NCBI GenBank assembly: GCA_016215705.1 | Contig: JACRIR010000075.1 | Span: 1-57,048 of the forward strand | DNA from: Candidatus Poribacteria bacterium | Lineage (GTDB): Bacteria; Abyssobacteria; SURF-5 | Reading direction: 5' to 3' | DNA length: 57,048 nucleotides | In this document: one piece after another, positions 41,758 to 50,927 of the stretch | How positions within the stretch are numbered: position 1 is the first letter of the stretch | How the letters are laid out: each line of letters starts with the position of its first letter | Position numbers and translations under genes: made by a program | The notes under the pieces: generated by a model | What the model saw: the letters and a program-made list of their open reading frames with translations, nothing else | The model's database searches: none | Told to the model about the DNA's origin: nothing

Positions 41758-42907
41758 GATGTATGTGGCTATTCTGCACCGTGTTCTTTGAAAGGCAGAG
41801 TTGACAGGTCGAGTCTGTGGAATGAATGAAACCGGCCCCGCAGCGACGACATTGCTTCAAGGGGCTCTTCAACAAGACTTCGGTCTTCTGCTCAAACAGG
41901 TTCTTCAGATTGAACGTCGGCTTGAGCTTTATCGCCTTGAACAGACATGCGCGCTCGCAACTTCCGCATGCCGTGCAGAGATGAGGATCGAAAACCATCT
42001 CGAACATGTCGTCATGCTGTGAAGTTCTGATCGCTTTTGTGGGACAAAGGAAACCGCAGAGGCGACACCCTGTGCATCGCGGCCCGACCGATACCTCGGC
42101 AGCAGGCAACTGTTCCCCTGAGACTTCACCATCTGATGAGCATTCCGCCCGAAATAACAAAGACAAAAGGTTCCGCCTTCTCCAGTTGACGGCTGCCGCT
42201 TTCTCTTCTCGCGCCTCGGCGGTAGACCTCACGGATGACAGCAATCCGCCCACGAAAGCGGCGCCATCGGATTTCAGCGCCCGAAAAAACCATCGTCTTT
42301 CAAAGCGAATTGAAAGGGCTTTTCTCTCCGCCGCGTCCTCTTCGTGCCCGTCCACGGCTTCGTCATCGGCGCATATTCTGTCCGGGTCGATCCTGAGCGC
42401 ATGGGCGAGCAGCCTCGAGTTCGTGATTATCCTCGACTGATTTGACAGTGACCGCCCATTCTTGCACCGCGCACAGTTACCCCTGCTCAGCCGAAGGCTC
42501 TTCGCCCCGAAGACGAAGGGCCCGATGATAAGAGATTCGGTGAGTCTGCCGAGACATGTAAAGGATAAAGTCTGCCCGCAGGTTTGCCCCGCATCAACGC
42601 ATGCGTACGCGATGGCCTGCATCCGCTGTTCCGCCAGATGTCTCAAGAGCGGCGCCAGTATTTGGATGTCATCGCCTTTCTTAGGGCGAAAAACTCCATT
42701 GGGACACGACGATGCGCACGTGCCGCAATCGGAGCATCCGCGACTGACTAGGGGTAAGCCGTTCTCGAACATGATCGAGCCGGACGGGCAGGACTGCATG
42801 CACAGATCGCACGTGGAAGCGGGATAGAGACTTCTGCTGCACAGGTTCTCCCGTACCGCTATGCTTTCCCACACATCGGACGAGAGAAGACCTCCGACTT
42901 GGCCCAT
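41747..42907 (-). CDS. Multi-cluster 4Fe-4S polyferredoxin with C-terminal zinc ribbon
   Basis: A 386-residue cytoplasmic-type protein with no signal peptide. The N-terminal pair of ferredoxin motifs reads CDLCMQSCPSGSI and CSDCGTCASSCP. The middle contains CLGRLTESLIIGPFVFGAKSLRLSRGNCARC, like the MvhD-type CLGR...GxC segment of heterodisulfide reductase partners. The second pair is CTGCRLCGFLCP and CTACGSCERACLFKAI. The end has a CRRCGAGF...CQLC zinc ribbon. The last residues HIHRAR come from an overlapping repeat. It starts after a TorD-like chaperone gene in the molybdoenzyme cluster. It could take electrons from or give them to a soluble donor, replacing a membrane subunit, although its topology is cytoplasmic. 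Confidence 0.75.
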   Translation of the reverse strand: MGQVGGLLSSDVWESIAVRENLCSRSLYPASTCDLCMQSCPSGSIMFENGLPLVSRGCSDCGTCASSCPNGVFRPKKGDDIQILAPLLRHLAEQRMQAIAYACVDAGQTCGQTLSFTCLGRLTESLIIGPFVFGAKSLRLSRGNCARCKNGRSLSNQSRIITNSRLLAHALRIDPDRICADDEAVDGHEEDAAERKALSIRFERRWFFRALKSDGAAFVGGLLSSVRSTAEAREEKAAAVNWRRRNLLSLLFRAECSSDGEVSGEQLPAAEVSVGPRCTGCRLCGFLCPTKAIRTSQHDDMFEMVFDPHLCTACGSCERACLFKAIKLKPTFNLKNLFEQKTEVLLKSPLKQCRRCGAGFIHSTDSTCQLCLSKNTVQNSHIHRAR

Positions 42908-42924
42908 AGTTCCTATCTCTCCCT

Positions 42925-43641
42925 CTAGAACGTATTGCCTATCCCTATCCCGCGAAAGCTTCCCGGTGAGGCGCAGTCGAACGTGTTCATCTCCGTCGCA
43001 ATCAACTCTCGGGTCATGCAGGCGATTCCCTTGAAGAATCCGCTTGCCGCGTTCTCCATTATTCGCGCGGCCAAGTCGGGAACCCATACTGATAAGTGGT
43101 CTCTCACAAAGTCTTCCTGGAATCTGACATATTTCAGCGCCAGTTCAGGTTGGTCTGCGGCCCAGGCGCGCGCTTCTTGTTCACAGAGGAATTGCATCGC
43201 CTGCAATTCGAGTCCGATATGGTCCGGCAGACGATGCGAAGTCCGATCAATCTCCCCCCCGGCCTTCCTGATGGTCCGCTTGACTTCAAGCGCCGGTTGC
43301 CCCATCAAAAGGCCCCTTGATTTACGACCATCAATCTCTCTCCCGCCGCGATACGCTGATTCATAGGGCGTCACATATGCGCCAAACGGCGCTACCATAA
43401 GGGCCGTGTATTCGACCTGTAACATAGTGATGTCCCCGGAGTACTCCCGGCAGAACTCGCGCAGATGCGAAATACTTGCTTCACTGAATATTTCTGAAAG
43501 CACATCAATGGTATCATCGGCGACAAGCGTCTCAACTAATTCCTGCGTCGGTTTCTCCAGGAAAACGGAGGCTAGGAACTGATAGATATTCTTCCGGACC
43601 TCAGCCAGCTCTCCATGGAAATCGAGATACTCTCTGCTCAT
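42925..43641 (-). CDS. TorD/DmsD-like molybdoenzyme chaperone
   Basis: A 238-residue all-helical protein of the TorD family. RKNIYQFLASVFLEKPTQEL at the start, YTALMVAPFGAYVTPYESAYR and LPDHIGLELQAMQFLCEQEARAW are characteristic. It binds the Tat signal and apo-form of its molybdoenzyme until the cofactor is loaded. It is encoded after the FeS subunit and serves the catalytic subunit (Tat-exported) of this cluster. Confidence 0.88.
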   Translation of the reverse strand: MSREYLDFHGELAEVRKNIYQFLASVFLEKPTQELVETLVADDTIDVLSEIFSEASISHLREFCREYSGDITMLQVEYTALMVAPFGAYVTPYESAYRGGREIDGRKSRGLLMGQPALEVKRTIRKAGGEIDRTSHRLPDHIGLELQAMQFLCEQEARAWAADQPELALKYVRFQEDFVRDHLSVWVPDLAARIMENAASGFFKGIACMTRELIATEMNTFDCASPGSFRGIGIGNTF

Positions 43642-43660
43642 GACTTGACCCCTCCGCTGT

Positions 43661-44188
43661 CTAGACGAACCGAATCGAAGGATGCGTCAGGTTCGGGTCT
43701 GCGAAACGGGCAGGCGCTTTCCCGACGCCGTTCGCCGTGAAGTCCCTGGTGTATTTGATGGCTCTCCCAACACATGCATCCACGCACGCCGGATTCAGCG
43801 TTCCGTTTGCACTCACCCGGTGAACACAAAACGTGCACTTCTCGACTTTCCCCGTGCTTTCGTTATAACGCGGCGCGCCGTACGGGCACGCCCACACGCA
43901 ATAGCGGCAGCCGACGCATCTGTCCTGGTCTATCAAAACAATCCCGTCGGAAGCGCGTTTTGTGATTGCGCCGACCGGACACGAAGCCATGCAGGCCGGC
44001 TCCGCGCAATGGTTGCACGCCATCGTGATGAACTCTTTCCTGGGATTCGGATAGGTTCCACTTTCTTCCGTAACGACCTCTCTGTAATTCGTGGTAAGCG
44101 GCGTATTGTTTTCGGCCTTGCAGGCAATCGCGCACGTCTTGCACCCCGTGCACCGCGCAAGGTCGATTTCCCATCCGTATTGAGCCAT
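43661..44188 (-). CDS. Four-cluster FeS electron-transfer subunit (DmsB/TtrB-like)
   Basis: A 175-residue protein with four cysteine sets: CTGCKTCAIAC, CNHCAEPACMASCP, CVGCRYCVWACP, and CTFCVHRVSANGTLNPACVDAC. This is the classical electron-transfer subunit of DMSO-reductase family complexes, reading NrfC/PsrB/TtrB-like. It has no signal peptide and would be exported by hitchhiking with the Tat-tagged catalytic subunit. The ATG at 44188 has AAAGGGGCG in front; a GTG six codons earlier lacks it. It begins 14 bases after the catalytic gene ends. Confidence 0.9.
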   Translation of the reverse strand: MAQYGWEIDLARCTGCKTCAIACKAENNTPLTTNYREVVTEESGTYPNPRKEFITMACNHCAEPACMASCPVGAITKRASDGIVLIDQDRCVGCRYCVWACPYGAPRYNESTGKVEKCTFCVHRVSANGTLNPACVDACVGRAIKYTRDFTANGVGKAPARFADPNLTHPSIRFV

Positions 44189-44202
44189 TTGATTCGCCCC
44201 TT

Positions 44203-47115
44203 TCACATCTTCCGTATGTTCACGCGCGAGCTATAGAAGTCTGCGCTTCCGCCCACTTTATCCTGAAGACACACATTCCCGAGTGATGGGTCCAATCGAA
44301 GGACCTGATTTCCCTGGAGGCCGGCGCCTCTGCCCGGGTCATAATCCTGAAGCATCCCATTTATCGTGTTTATCGGACTCGAGTTGAGCTGCCAATGGCC
44401 GTAGCTCTGTGAAATGGCCGCGACGCCGGGACGCATCCCTTGGGTGACTTTCGCTTTGCCGGTAATACCCCCGGGATTCGATACGGAAGTGACCCTGACC
44501 ATGTCGCCGGTCTCTATGCCACGCGAGGCCGCGTCGGAGGCATTTATCTCGACAAAGTTTTCCGGCATCAGCGCCTGTACGAGCCACGGATTCACGATGG
44601 TCCTCGACTGGGTGTGATTCACAGGTTTGTAGGTGACGAGCGTGAATGGATAATCTCCGGCGTCGTCCTTAACCTCTCTTCCCATAGCATCCTTGATCGT
44701 CTCGTACTTTGGCAAACCGCCGAAGTACTTCCCCGTCATCGAGTCTTTTGTAAGCGCCAGGCTCTCGATGAAGAAGCGGACGATCCCCTCGTAGCGGTGT
44801 GCCAGATACTCGCCGTCATACGCGCCGGCGTCGTCTTCAAACACGCCACCCTTGGCGCGTATCTCATTGGCGGGAGTCCCGCTCTCAACGGAGAGATTAT
44901 TCAACAACTTCCGATACCAGTCCCAGGCGTTGTCGAGTTTGTCTCCATCCTCGAATGCGCCGGAACCGACCCCCGGCAGCCGCAGCTTCTTTGCGACCGC
45001 GATGAAGAAATCCTCGAGCAGCATCGTATCACCCACTGCAGGAGTATAGTTCATCTGAGAATCGAATGAGCCGACCACCGGCTGCCTGAAAGGACTCAGC
45101 TTCGTTTGGATGGTTGGCGCGATATGAGGCGTCCCAAACCGCTCGAGGTAGCACGGATCAGGCAGTATATAGTCGGCCCAGCTAGACGTCTCATCCGGCT
45201 CGAGGGAGAACGCAATGTGATGCGGGATCAGCGTCTCATCCGCCAGTATCCCTTCAAAGACGCGGCGCACTGCCGGCGCGGTATAGACGATGTCGTTCCA
45301 ATACGTGAACAGGACATCAACTCCATACGGATAACGCTGTGCGATGCTGGGCAGAACTTCCTGGAAATTACCGTTTTGCGCGTGTGGGAACCATGGTCGC
45401 TTCGCCGGATACCCGCCATCCCTCTTGAAGATATTCGGGGCATCGGTCTCGTAACTCGCCTTTACGCGGGTCACTTGAATGCCGGACGCCGCCGGCCCGC
45501 CGGGCACTTTGCTCAGGTCAACGGCGCCTCTCACTCCATTGCCGTCGAGCTCATGCCAGCGTCCTCCGCCCGTCGTGTTGCCGCCCCTCCAATTCAGGCT
45601 TCCCATGAGGGTGTTCAGCGCGAGGATACTCAGCATTGTGTATGTGCCGTTGGTGTGTTTTACAGGGCCTCGATAGGCATTGGCCACGGCCTTCTTGCCG
45701 TGACTGGAAAACTCGTTGGCAATACCTTCGATGGTGGCCAGGCCCACCCCGCAGATTTCCGCCCAGTTCTCCATGCTCTTCGAATTCGCCTGCTCTTTGA
45801 GTAGCGTAAATACTGTCTTGCACTTGCGACCGTTTACTTCGATCGAACCGCCGGGCGCCTCGAGCAATCCCCTCCGCGCAGGATTTGCGGAATTGTTTGG
45901 GGCGGGCAAAGCCGTCGGCGCTCCGGTCAACTCGTCGAGGATAACGTAATCCTGCGATGTGCCGCCGCTAATCCGCGCCTCGTCCGCCCTCAAGTAGGCC
46001 GCGGGTCTCCCGTCAACAATCTTGACGAGATGCGTTGCGTCGGTGAAACTGTACTCTTTCGGAGAACCTCTCAGAGCGGCGGATAGGTTTGCGTTAGTCA
46101 AGAAGCGTCGGTCGAACCGCTTGTTCTTGACAATGTGCTGAATCATCGCGAGCGCAAATGCAGCGTCGGTTCCCGGTTTGATCGGTACCCACTGATCAGC
46201 TTTCGCCGCCGTGTTTGAAAAGCGAGGGTCTACAACTACCATCTTGCCTCCGCGCTTCTTGAACTCCATTGTCTTGCGTGACAGCGGATTCATCGGGAAT
46301 CCGGCCTCGAGCGGATTCGTCCCGATGTAGAGAATGTACCTGCAATTCACGACATCGGGCTTGAAGTGATTCTGTTTGCCGTCAGTTGTAAGACTGCCTG
46401 CCACATGGTGGCTGGTCTCGCAAATGCTCGTATGGTCGTGCCGGTAGTTAATGGTGCCAAGCTGATTCTTGAAGAATCGGTCGGTGAATTCTTTCTGTCC
46501 GTTCTCGAGGCGGCCCGGAGAGAACACGACCTTGTTTGCGATGGGTCCGAGCTCCGGCGCCGACGAGTCTATGAGTTTCTTTGTGTCGGCATACGGAGCA
46601 AGTATCGCTGCGATTTCGTTGATCGCTTGCTCCCACGTGATGCTCACCCATTGGCCCGAGCCACGGGGGCCTACCCTCTTTATCGGCCCGAGCAACCTAT
46701 GAGGATTATAGAGTGTCTGAATGCCGCTCTGGCCTTTCACGCAGACTGTGCCCACTTTTCGTTTTGCATCCTCGACGGGAGTCGAATAGGACAGACGTTC
46801 CCCCGGCTCAAGACAATTTGGATGATACGGGTTCCCATCTATTTTCACAAGGACTTCGTCAACCACTTTCGCCCGGATTCCGCACGACCCGTGGCACATA
46901 AGGCAGACGCTGTATTTGATGTCAGCGTTCGGCTCGGATTCGAGTGGGTCCGGCTGAAACTGGCCCGTCGTCAGCGCATAGGCCGGATTCGGCCTGATGA
47001 GGCTGGACGCTGTGGCCACGGACGCCAACGCCCCGCTCACCTTGATGAAGCTTCTTCTGCTGATTTCGGGATTGAGCAAATTCCGATTCCCATGTTTTGT
47101 TGTTATCTCAGACAT
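44203..47115 (-). CDS. Tat-exported molybdopterin oxidoreductase catalytic subunit
   Basis: A 970-residue DMSO-reductase family enzyme. The Tat motif SRRSFIK (R20/R21) precedes a hydrophobic stretch. The [4Fe-4S] cysteines are C71, C74, C78 and C125, with the bis-MGD domains behind. Cys232 in HTSICETSHH is the likely Mo ligand. A Cys ligand and the presence of an FeS partner recall polysulfide/tetrathionate/arsenate-type reductases (PsrA, TtrA, ArrA). Substrate specificity is not settled. GGAAGGAG lies nine bases before the ATG. The absence of an NrfD-type membrane subunit between the genes is unusual; electrons may pass to the neighbouring pentaheme cytochrome. Confidence 0.9.
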   Translation of the reverse strand: MSEITTKHGNRNLLNPEISRRSFIKVSGALASVATASSLIRPNPAYALTTGQFQPDPLESEPNADIKYSVCLMCHGSCGIRAKVVDEVLVKIDGNPYHPNCLEPGERLSYSTPVEDAKRKVGTVCVKGQSGIQTLYNPHRLLGPIKRVGPRGSGQWVSITWEQAINEIAAILAPYADTKKLIDSSAPELGPIANKVVFSPGRLENGQKEFTDRFFKNQLGTINYRHDHTSICETSHHVAGSLTTDGKQNHFKPDVVNCRYILYIGTNPLEAGFPMNPLSRKTMEFKKRGGKMVVVDPRFSNTAAKADQWVPIKPGTDAAFALAMIQHIVKNKRFDRRFLTNANLSAALRGSPKEYSFTDATHLVKIVDGRPAAYLRADEARISGGTSQDYVILDELTGAPTALPAPNNSANPARRGLLEAPGGSIEVNGRKCKTVFTLLKEQANSKSMENWAEICGVGLATIEGIANEFSSHGKKAVANAYRGPVKHTNGTYTMLSILALNTLMGSLNWRGGNTTGGGRWHELDGNGVRGAVDLSKVPGGPAASGIQVTRVKASYETDAPNIFKRDGGYPAKRPWFPHAQNGNFQEVLPSIAQRYPYGVDVLFTYWNDIVYTAPAVRRVFEGILADETLIPHHIAFSLEPDETSSWADYILPDPCYLERFGTPHIAPTIQTKLSPFRQPVVGSFDSQMNYTPAVGDTMLLEDFFIAVAKKLRLPGVGSGAFEDGDKLDNAWDWYRKLLNNLSVESGTPANEIRAKGGVFEDDAGAYDGEYLAHRYEGIVRFFIESLALTKDSMTGKYFGGLPKYETIKDAMGREVKDDAGDYPFTLVTYKPVNHTQSRTIVNPWLVQALMPENFVEINASDAASRGIETGDMVRVTSVSNPGGITGKAKVTQGMRPGVAAISQSYGHWQLNSSPINTINGMLQDYDPGRGAGLQGNQVLRLDPSLGNVCLQDKVGGSADFYSSRVNIRKM

Positions 47116-47175
47116 TGCAGTGTCTCCTTCCTTTGTCTTGTGATGCTGCCACCGACCGGCTGATCCACGCTGCGG

Positions 47176-48450
47176 CTAGGGAGCATACAGTTTTCGCCCC
47201 GGCCCCAGTGAGCTGTGACACGCCGCGCACAGATTCGGATTCACCTGTCGCCTGAGCGCTCCGGCCGAGTGCTCGCGCAGGTCCACCGTTGTGTGGCAGT
47301 GCAGGCATTTGTCATTGTCGGTTGCAGCGGGAATTTGCGGCAGCATCGCCTGGTGCGCCCCCGGTATAAACGGGTCGAGCGAAGTTTCGGATTGCATTGT
47401 CCCGTGGCATTTCACACACTGGTTGTCGTATTGGCGAGATTTGCTGTCGTGCAGCGAAATCAGGTTTGTGGTTGGGGCGGGCTTTTCATCGTCATCGTCA
47501 TCCGCCTCACGATCATCCGCTTCGTCTCCCTCCTCGTCATCGTCGGCATCACCTGGCGGACTCAAGACGCAATCGGTATCTGCTGAATCAATGCGGCCAT
47601 CGCAATCATTGTCGATTCCGTCGCCGCAGATTTCCCTTGCGCCGGGGTTTACTGCCGGATTGCTGTCATTGCAGTCCGCGTCCGCCGGATATCCGTCTCT
47701 GTCCATGTCAGTGGGCGGCAAGCTTGCGCAGCCGGGGTCAGCCGAATCGATCAGCCCGTCGCAGTTATTGTCGACGCCGTCGCTGCAAGCCTCTTGTGCG
47801 CCGGGATTGACGGATGGGTCGCTGTCATCGCAATCTCCACCACCGGCGTTTCTGTCGTTGTTACATGCCGCATCCTCGTAGCTGTCTCCGTCGACGTCCG
47901 CACAGGTAGGCAACGCGAAGACTTCAAACGTGTTGGTGGGAACATTTTCCTCTTTGTGCGGCTGCACAGTGGGGTTTCCTTTATCGAAAGGAGCGCCGAA
48001 CCATGATGCGCTCCACGTATAGAATCCGGGTGTCGAGGGTGCGGGCGCGGCGAGCGTCACGGGGTATCGCTGGGCAGGAGAGCCGGAACCGTCGTCGCCC
48101 ATGCCGGTCGGGCCGGTTACCCTGTCAACTTCCTGCATGTTGTGGTCATAGAGGATTGCTCGAATCCACCCTGTTCGATAACCGCCGCTGAACGTCACTG
48201 TCACCGTTTGTCCGGGCCGGTATCTGTCCAGGTCAGTGGTCGCTGTCAGATTAATCACTCGCCTCGACGAATCCTGCCATACGCCGTGAGCATGGCAGGC
48301 GTTGCAGGAAACCGTATCGTTGGAGTGACAGCCTGAGCAGTAATTGCCGAAAAAGGAGGACTCCGCCCGAGCCTCTATTTCCGCGAATACAACCAGAGAG
48401 ATTGCCAGCGCGGAATACGCAAGAATCGAAACAACTTTTTTGTGCTTCAT
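47176..48450 (-). CDS. Pentaheme cytochrome c with MopE-type calcium motifs
   Basis: A 424-residue exported protein (signal 1-29). Two heme motifs near the N-terminus (CSGCH, CNACH) and three near the C-terminus (CVKCH, CLHCH, CAACH) give five hemes. The N-terminal half has an Ig-like DOMON/reeler-like segment (RPGQTVTVTFSGGY...GFYTWSASWFG). The centre holds two MopE-type metal-binding motifs (DCDDSDPSVNPGAQE...CDGLID; DCNDSNPAVNPGARE...CDGRID), then a very acidic linker (DADDDEEGDEADD...DDDDDEKP). Upstream GGGGGG lies four bases before the ATG. As first gene of the molybdoenzyme cluster it may be the periplasmic electron partner. Confidence 0.85.
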   Translation of the reverse strand: MKHKKVVSILAYSALAISLVVFAEIEARAESSFFGNYCSGCHSNDTVSCNACHAHGVWQDSSRRVINLTATTDLDRYRPGQTVTVTFSGGYRTGWIRAILYDHNMQEVDRVTGPTGMGDDGSGSPAQRYPVTLAAPAPSTPGFYTWSASWFGAPFDKGNPTVQPHKEENVPTNTFEVFALPTCADVDGDSYEDAACNNDRNAGGGDCDDSDPSVNPGAQEACSDGVDNNCDGLIDSADPGCASLPPTDMDRDGYPADADCNDSNPAVNPGAREICGDGIDNDCDGRIDSADTDCVLSPPGDADDDEEGDEADDREADDDDDEKPAPTTNLISLHDSKSRQYDNQCVKCHGTMQSETSLDPFIPGAHQAMLPQIPAATDNDKCLHCHTTVDLREHSAGALRRQVNPNLCAACHSSLGPGRKLYAP

Positions 48451-49182
48451 TATTCCCCCCAGTTTTGAAAGAACTCAGCCAAAACCTTGTCGAGAAGAGA
48501 CGCGCAACTTCCTATCGGTTTCTGCGCCTCGGCTTCCCCTGGCAACGCCTTTCGGGCTTTGAGACGGGGACTCCGTGCGTCAATTAGTGAGCGATGTTAG
48601 AATCCTTAAGCGCCGTGAGTGGATAACTGCTCTCGAGAGTAAAACGATCGCGAGGGGACTGGACTTGGATTGCTTTCAGAGGATTGTTGAAATGAGGGGG
48701 ACAGGATTGAGGACAATTTGAATTGAAAGAAAACCGAATTCATGGTTTCTCCGGCGGCTCCACCGGGGCTTGGCAGCCGCTTCGCCGAAAGCGTGTGCAG
48801 CTTTGGAAAGAGCAATTGCTGTGCCAAGAGAGCAATTGCCAAACGCGTCATGAAAAATGCCGCCACTTCTTTGTTCGGCTGTTTCGCCTGACGGAGAGAC
48901 CTGGAATCCTTTGTTCGATCTTTGTATTATATTGAAGAGTTGACGATCTTAGTTAGAGGGAAAGAGGCCGCAGAGAACCTTGCAGACGCCAAGAATCGCA
49001 TTGTTAATGAATTAGTTGCTCCAGGTTTCTCTGTGCGCTTCAAGAAGGATTCTTTCCATTTCCGCCGCCCCATGCCCCATTTGGGGTATGATACCAACTT
49101 CAGTTGGGGAATGACAGATGAGGACATTACACTCTCCTTTTGCCGCTTCCTTCGTTTCTTCTGGATGCTGCATCAGGCCGGA
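48451..49182. other. Intergenic region upstream of the molybdoenzyme cluster
   Basis: About 730 bases without a supported gene. On the minus strand 48480-48585 is GC-rich and can fold: GACGC/GCGUC closing, CCCC/GGGG, and GCC-CGAAA-GGC hairpin. It also reads as an ATG-less open frame ending RSPRLKARKALPGEAEAQKP and LLDKVLAEFFQNWGE at TAA beside the cytochrome ATG. I could not decide between a structured leader and a lost gene end. Confidence 0.45.
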
Positions 49183-49821
49183 TCAACGGTGGTGGCCGCT
49201 CTCGACCGAGAGATGGTTGATTTCGGCATGGTGTGCAACCGGGCCGGCGGCGTCGCCGTGCAGCCTCTCGACATAATGCACGAACTCTACATATGCTTCA
49301 ACGTATTCGCGCCCGGCCTCGACGCTTTCATTGGCGTGTTTCTTCGCTTCAATTGCACGATGAAAGCGCTCGCGAATACCGGCTGCCGCGCTGTCGTTCA
49401 CAAGCTTCACGAGGCTGTCGATCTTGCCGGTCTCAAGAGCCTTGTCGGCTCCCGTGACGGCAGGTCCCATCTCCGCTCCCGACCCTTTCAGGCCGCTGTA
49501 AGGCGCGCCCTCACCCGCCCGATGCACTCTCACTAAGGTCTCAAAGAAATATGTGTCGGCGAGTTCCCTTGCCTCCGGCGCTTTTGTCCGCACAGCCATC
49601 GTCTTCTCAAACGCCTGGCGGATTTCGCGTTCGTCGTCCTCTTTCACCCATTTGAGCACAGATGTCACGTCGCCCTTTTCCAACGCCGCGTTTGCCTCAG
49701 CAATAACTGGCCCGTCAAGCGTGTCACAATGAGCTACGGCAAGTCGTGGATAGAGGATGAGTAGACCTGCGGCAACTATGAGTGCGACAGCAAGCATTGC
49801 GTGATTTCGATTGGTATCCAT
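49183..49821 (-). CDS. DUF6448-like periplasmic protein
   Basis: A 212-residue protein of the DUF6448 type. The signal sequence (1-30; LLILYPRLAVA) is followed by HCDTLDGPVIAEANAALEKGDVTSVLKWV, RTKAPEARELADTYFFETLVRVHRAGEGAPYSGLK and VEAGREYVEAYVEFVHYVE. The conserved His/Asp/Glu residues may bind metal. The ATG at 49821 has AGGAGA seven bases upstream and its signal; the ATG at 49836 would place the Shine-Dalgarno inside the coding region. The gene starts 12 bases after the RIC gene ends, in the same direction, so it is co-transcribed. Function unknown. Confidence 0.8.
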   Translation of the reverse strand: MDTNRNHAMLAVALIVAAGLLILYPRLAVAHCDTLDGPVIAEANAALEKGDVTSVLKWVKEDDEREIRQAFEKTMAVRTKAPEARELADTYFFETLVRVHRAGEGAPYSGLKGSGAEMGPAVTGADKALETGKIDSLVKLVNDSAAAGIRERFHRAIEAKKHANESVEAGREYVEAYVEFVHYVERLHGDAAGPVAHHAEINHLSVESGHHR

Positions 49822-49832
49822 GCTGTTTCTCC

Positions 49833-50579
49833 TCATTCATCTTTCCTTGTCAGTTTCTTTTCCGTCTCAACTGCTTTCGGAAATAGGATATTGTTCTCGA
49901 GGTGGATGTGTTCGTGGAGGTCTCCTTCGAGGGCCTTCAGGCCGTCGTACAAAGCGCGGAACGTGTTGCATGCGTCGCCCGGCAGCGTGTAGTTCGAGGT
50001 CAACTCCCGCATTTTGGCAAGAGCCCTGCCGGCATTGTCGTGCTCATACTCCATCTGACGTATGGGATTCTGCACCGTGCCGCAGTGGGCTTCGGGGGCG
50101 TCTCCCCCTTCAATGGCATATTCGTCAATCCGGCGAATATACGGAAACAGAATCTGCTCCTCTTTCATCAAGTGCTGTTCGATCTCGCTCCTGAGTGACT
50201 CGAACACCCCCTTGAGCGACTTCAGCATGTCGCCGTGTCGCGCTCCGTGAGCTTCAAGGACAGTGGCCATAAGACCCGCGAGCCGGGGAAGTTGTTCTTT
50301 CATAAACGTGTGATGTCGCTTCTCGATGTGGTCGGCCAGGTCGGTCACATTGGATTTCGACCAATCTCGCTGGGCTTGCCCGGAGACGGGCGATTTGATG
50401 GCGTCTCCTAACGCCTCGATTAGCATCTCGACTCCTACGCCTTTCTCGGCGGCAGCGGTTTCCAGATCGTGCAGCCCGCCGCAGCAGTAATCAATGCCAT
50501 AACGCTCGAACACCGGCCGCACTTGTGAGTATTTTGCCGCCAGATCGCGAACAGTTGTCTTTTCATTGAATTCCGCCAT
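49833..50579 (-). CDS. ric: RIC/ScdA-type iron-sulfur cluster repair diiron protein
   Basis: A 248-residue RIC (YtfE/ScdA) protein. The N-terminal domain has VRPVFERYGIDYCCGGLHDLETA (the CCGG motif). The hemerythrin-like domain carries HIEKRHH, HGARHGD, IEQHLMKEEQILFPYI, EYEHDNAG and the final LHEHIHLENNILFPKA. It repairs FeS clusters damaged by nitric oxide or peroxide. The gene shares an operon with the DUF6448-like protein. In the divergent 350 bases to the FAD reductase I saw no clear FNR or NsrR site. Confidence 0.92.
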   Translation of the reverse strand: MAEFNEKTTVRDLAAKYSQVRPVFERYGIDYCCGGLHDLETAAAEKGVGVEMLIEALGDAIKSPVSGQAQRDWSKSNVTDLADHIEKRHHTFMKEQLPRLAGLMATVLEAHGARHGDMLKSLKGVFESLRSEIEQHLMKEEQILFPYIRRIDEYAIEGGDAPEAHCGTVQNPIRQMEYEHDNAGRALAKMRELTSNYTLPGDACNTFRALYDGLKALEGDLHEHIHLENNILFPKAVETEKKLTRKDE

Positions 50580-50927
50580 CTCTCATTCCTCCCCACCTGC
50601 CCGCGATCCGTCTCGCAAGCATCGGTATTCTCTTTTTCGATTTCTGCGTGTGACGCCCCGCTCGTAAGATCACGATTTAGACTAATTCAAGCGTGACATA
50701 TAGCCACTTGCCTCTTTCTCCCTTAAACTAACACAAGGCTGTGCGAGGAGGCAAGAGACATTTGTCACGGTTCTACTGATGTTATTCTCTATGCCCTTTG
50801 CGCCTTGGGTCGGTTACCCTTTCCGCTGAGATTCCAGCGCTGGTTCTTGCTCCGCCTTGCGCTCGGCCAAATGACGTGCTAAATTCTGTGCGTAGCTTTG
50901 TCTCATTTGTTTCATGCGGAGAAAGCG
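50580..50927. other. Divergent intergenic region, RIC and FAD reductase
   Basis: About 350 bases with divergent start sites. I see no strong sigma-70 hexamers and no palindromic TTGAT-ATCAA box. A promoter must lie here for each direction, but I cannot place it. Confidence 0.55.

Noticed and set aside
48922-49536. 204-codon plus-strand frame overlapping the DUF6448 gene
   Set aside because: Its second half is antisense to DUF6448-like coding; the first half resembles no family.
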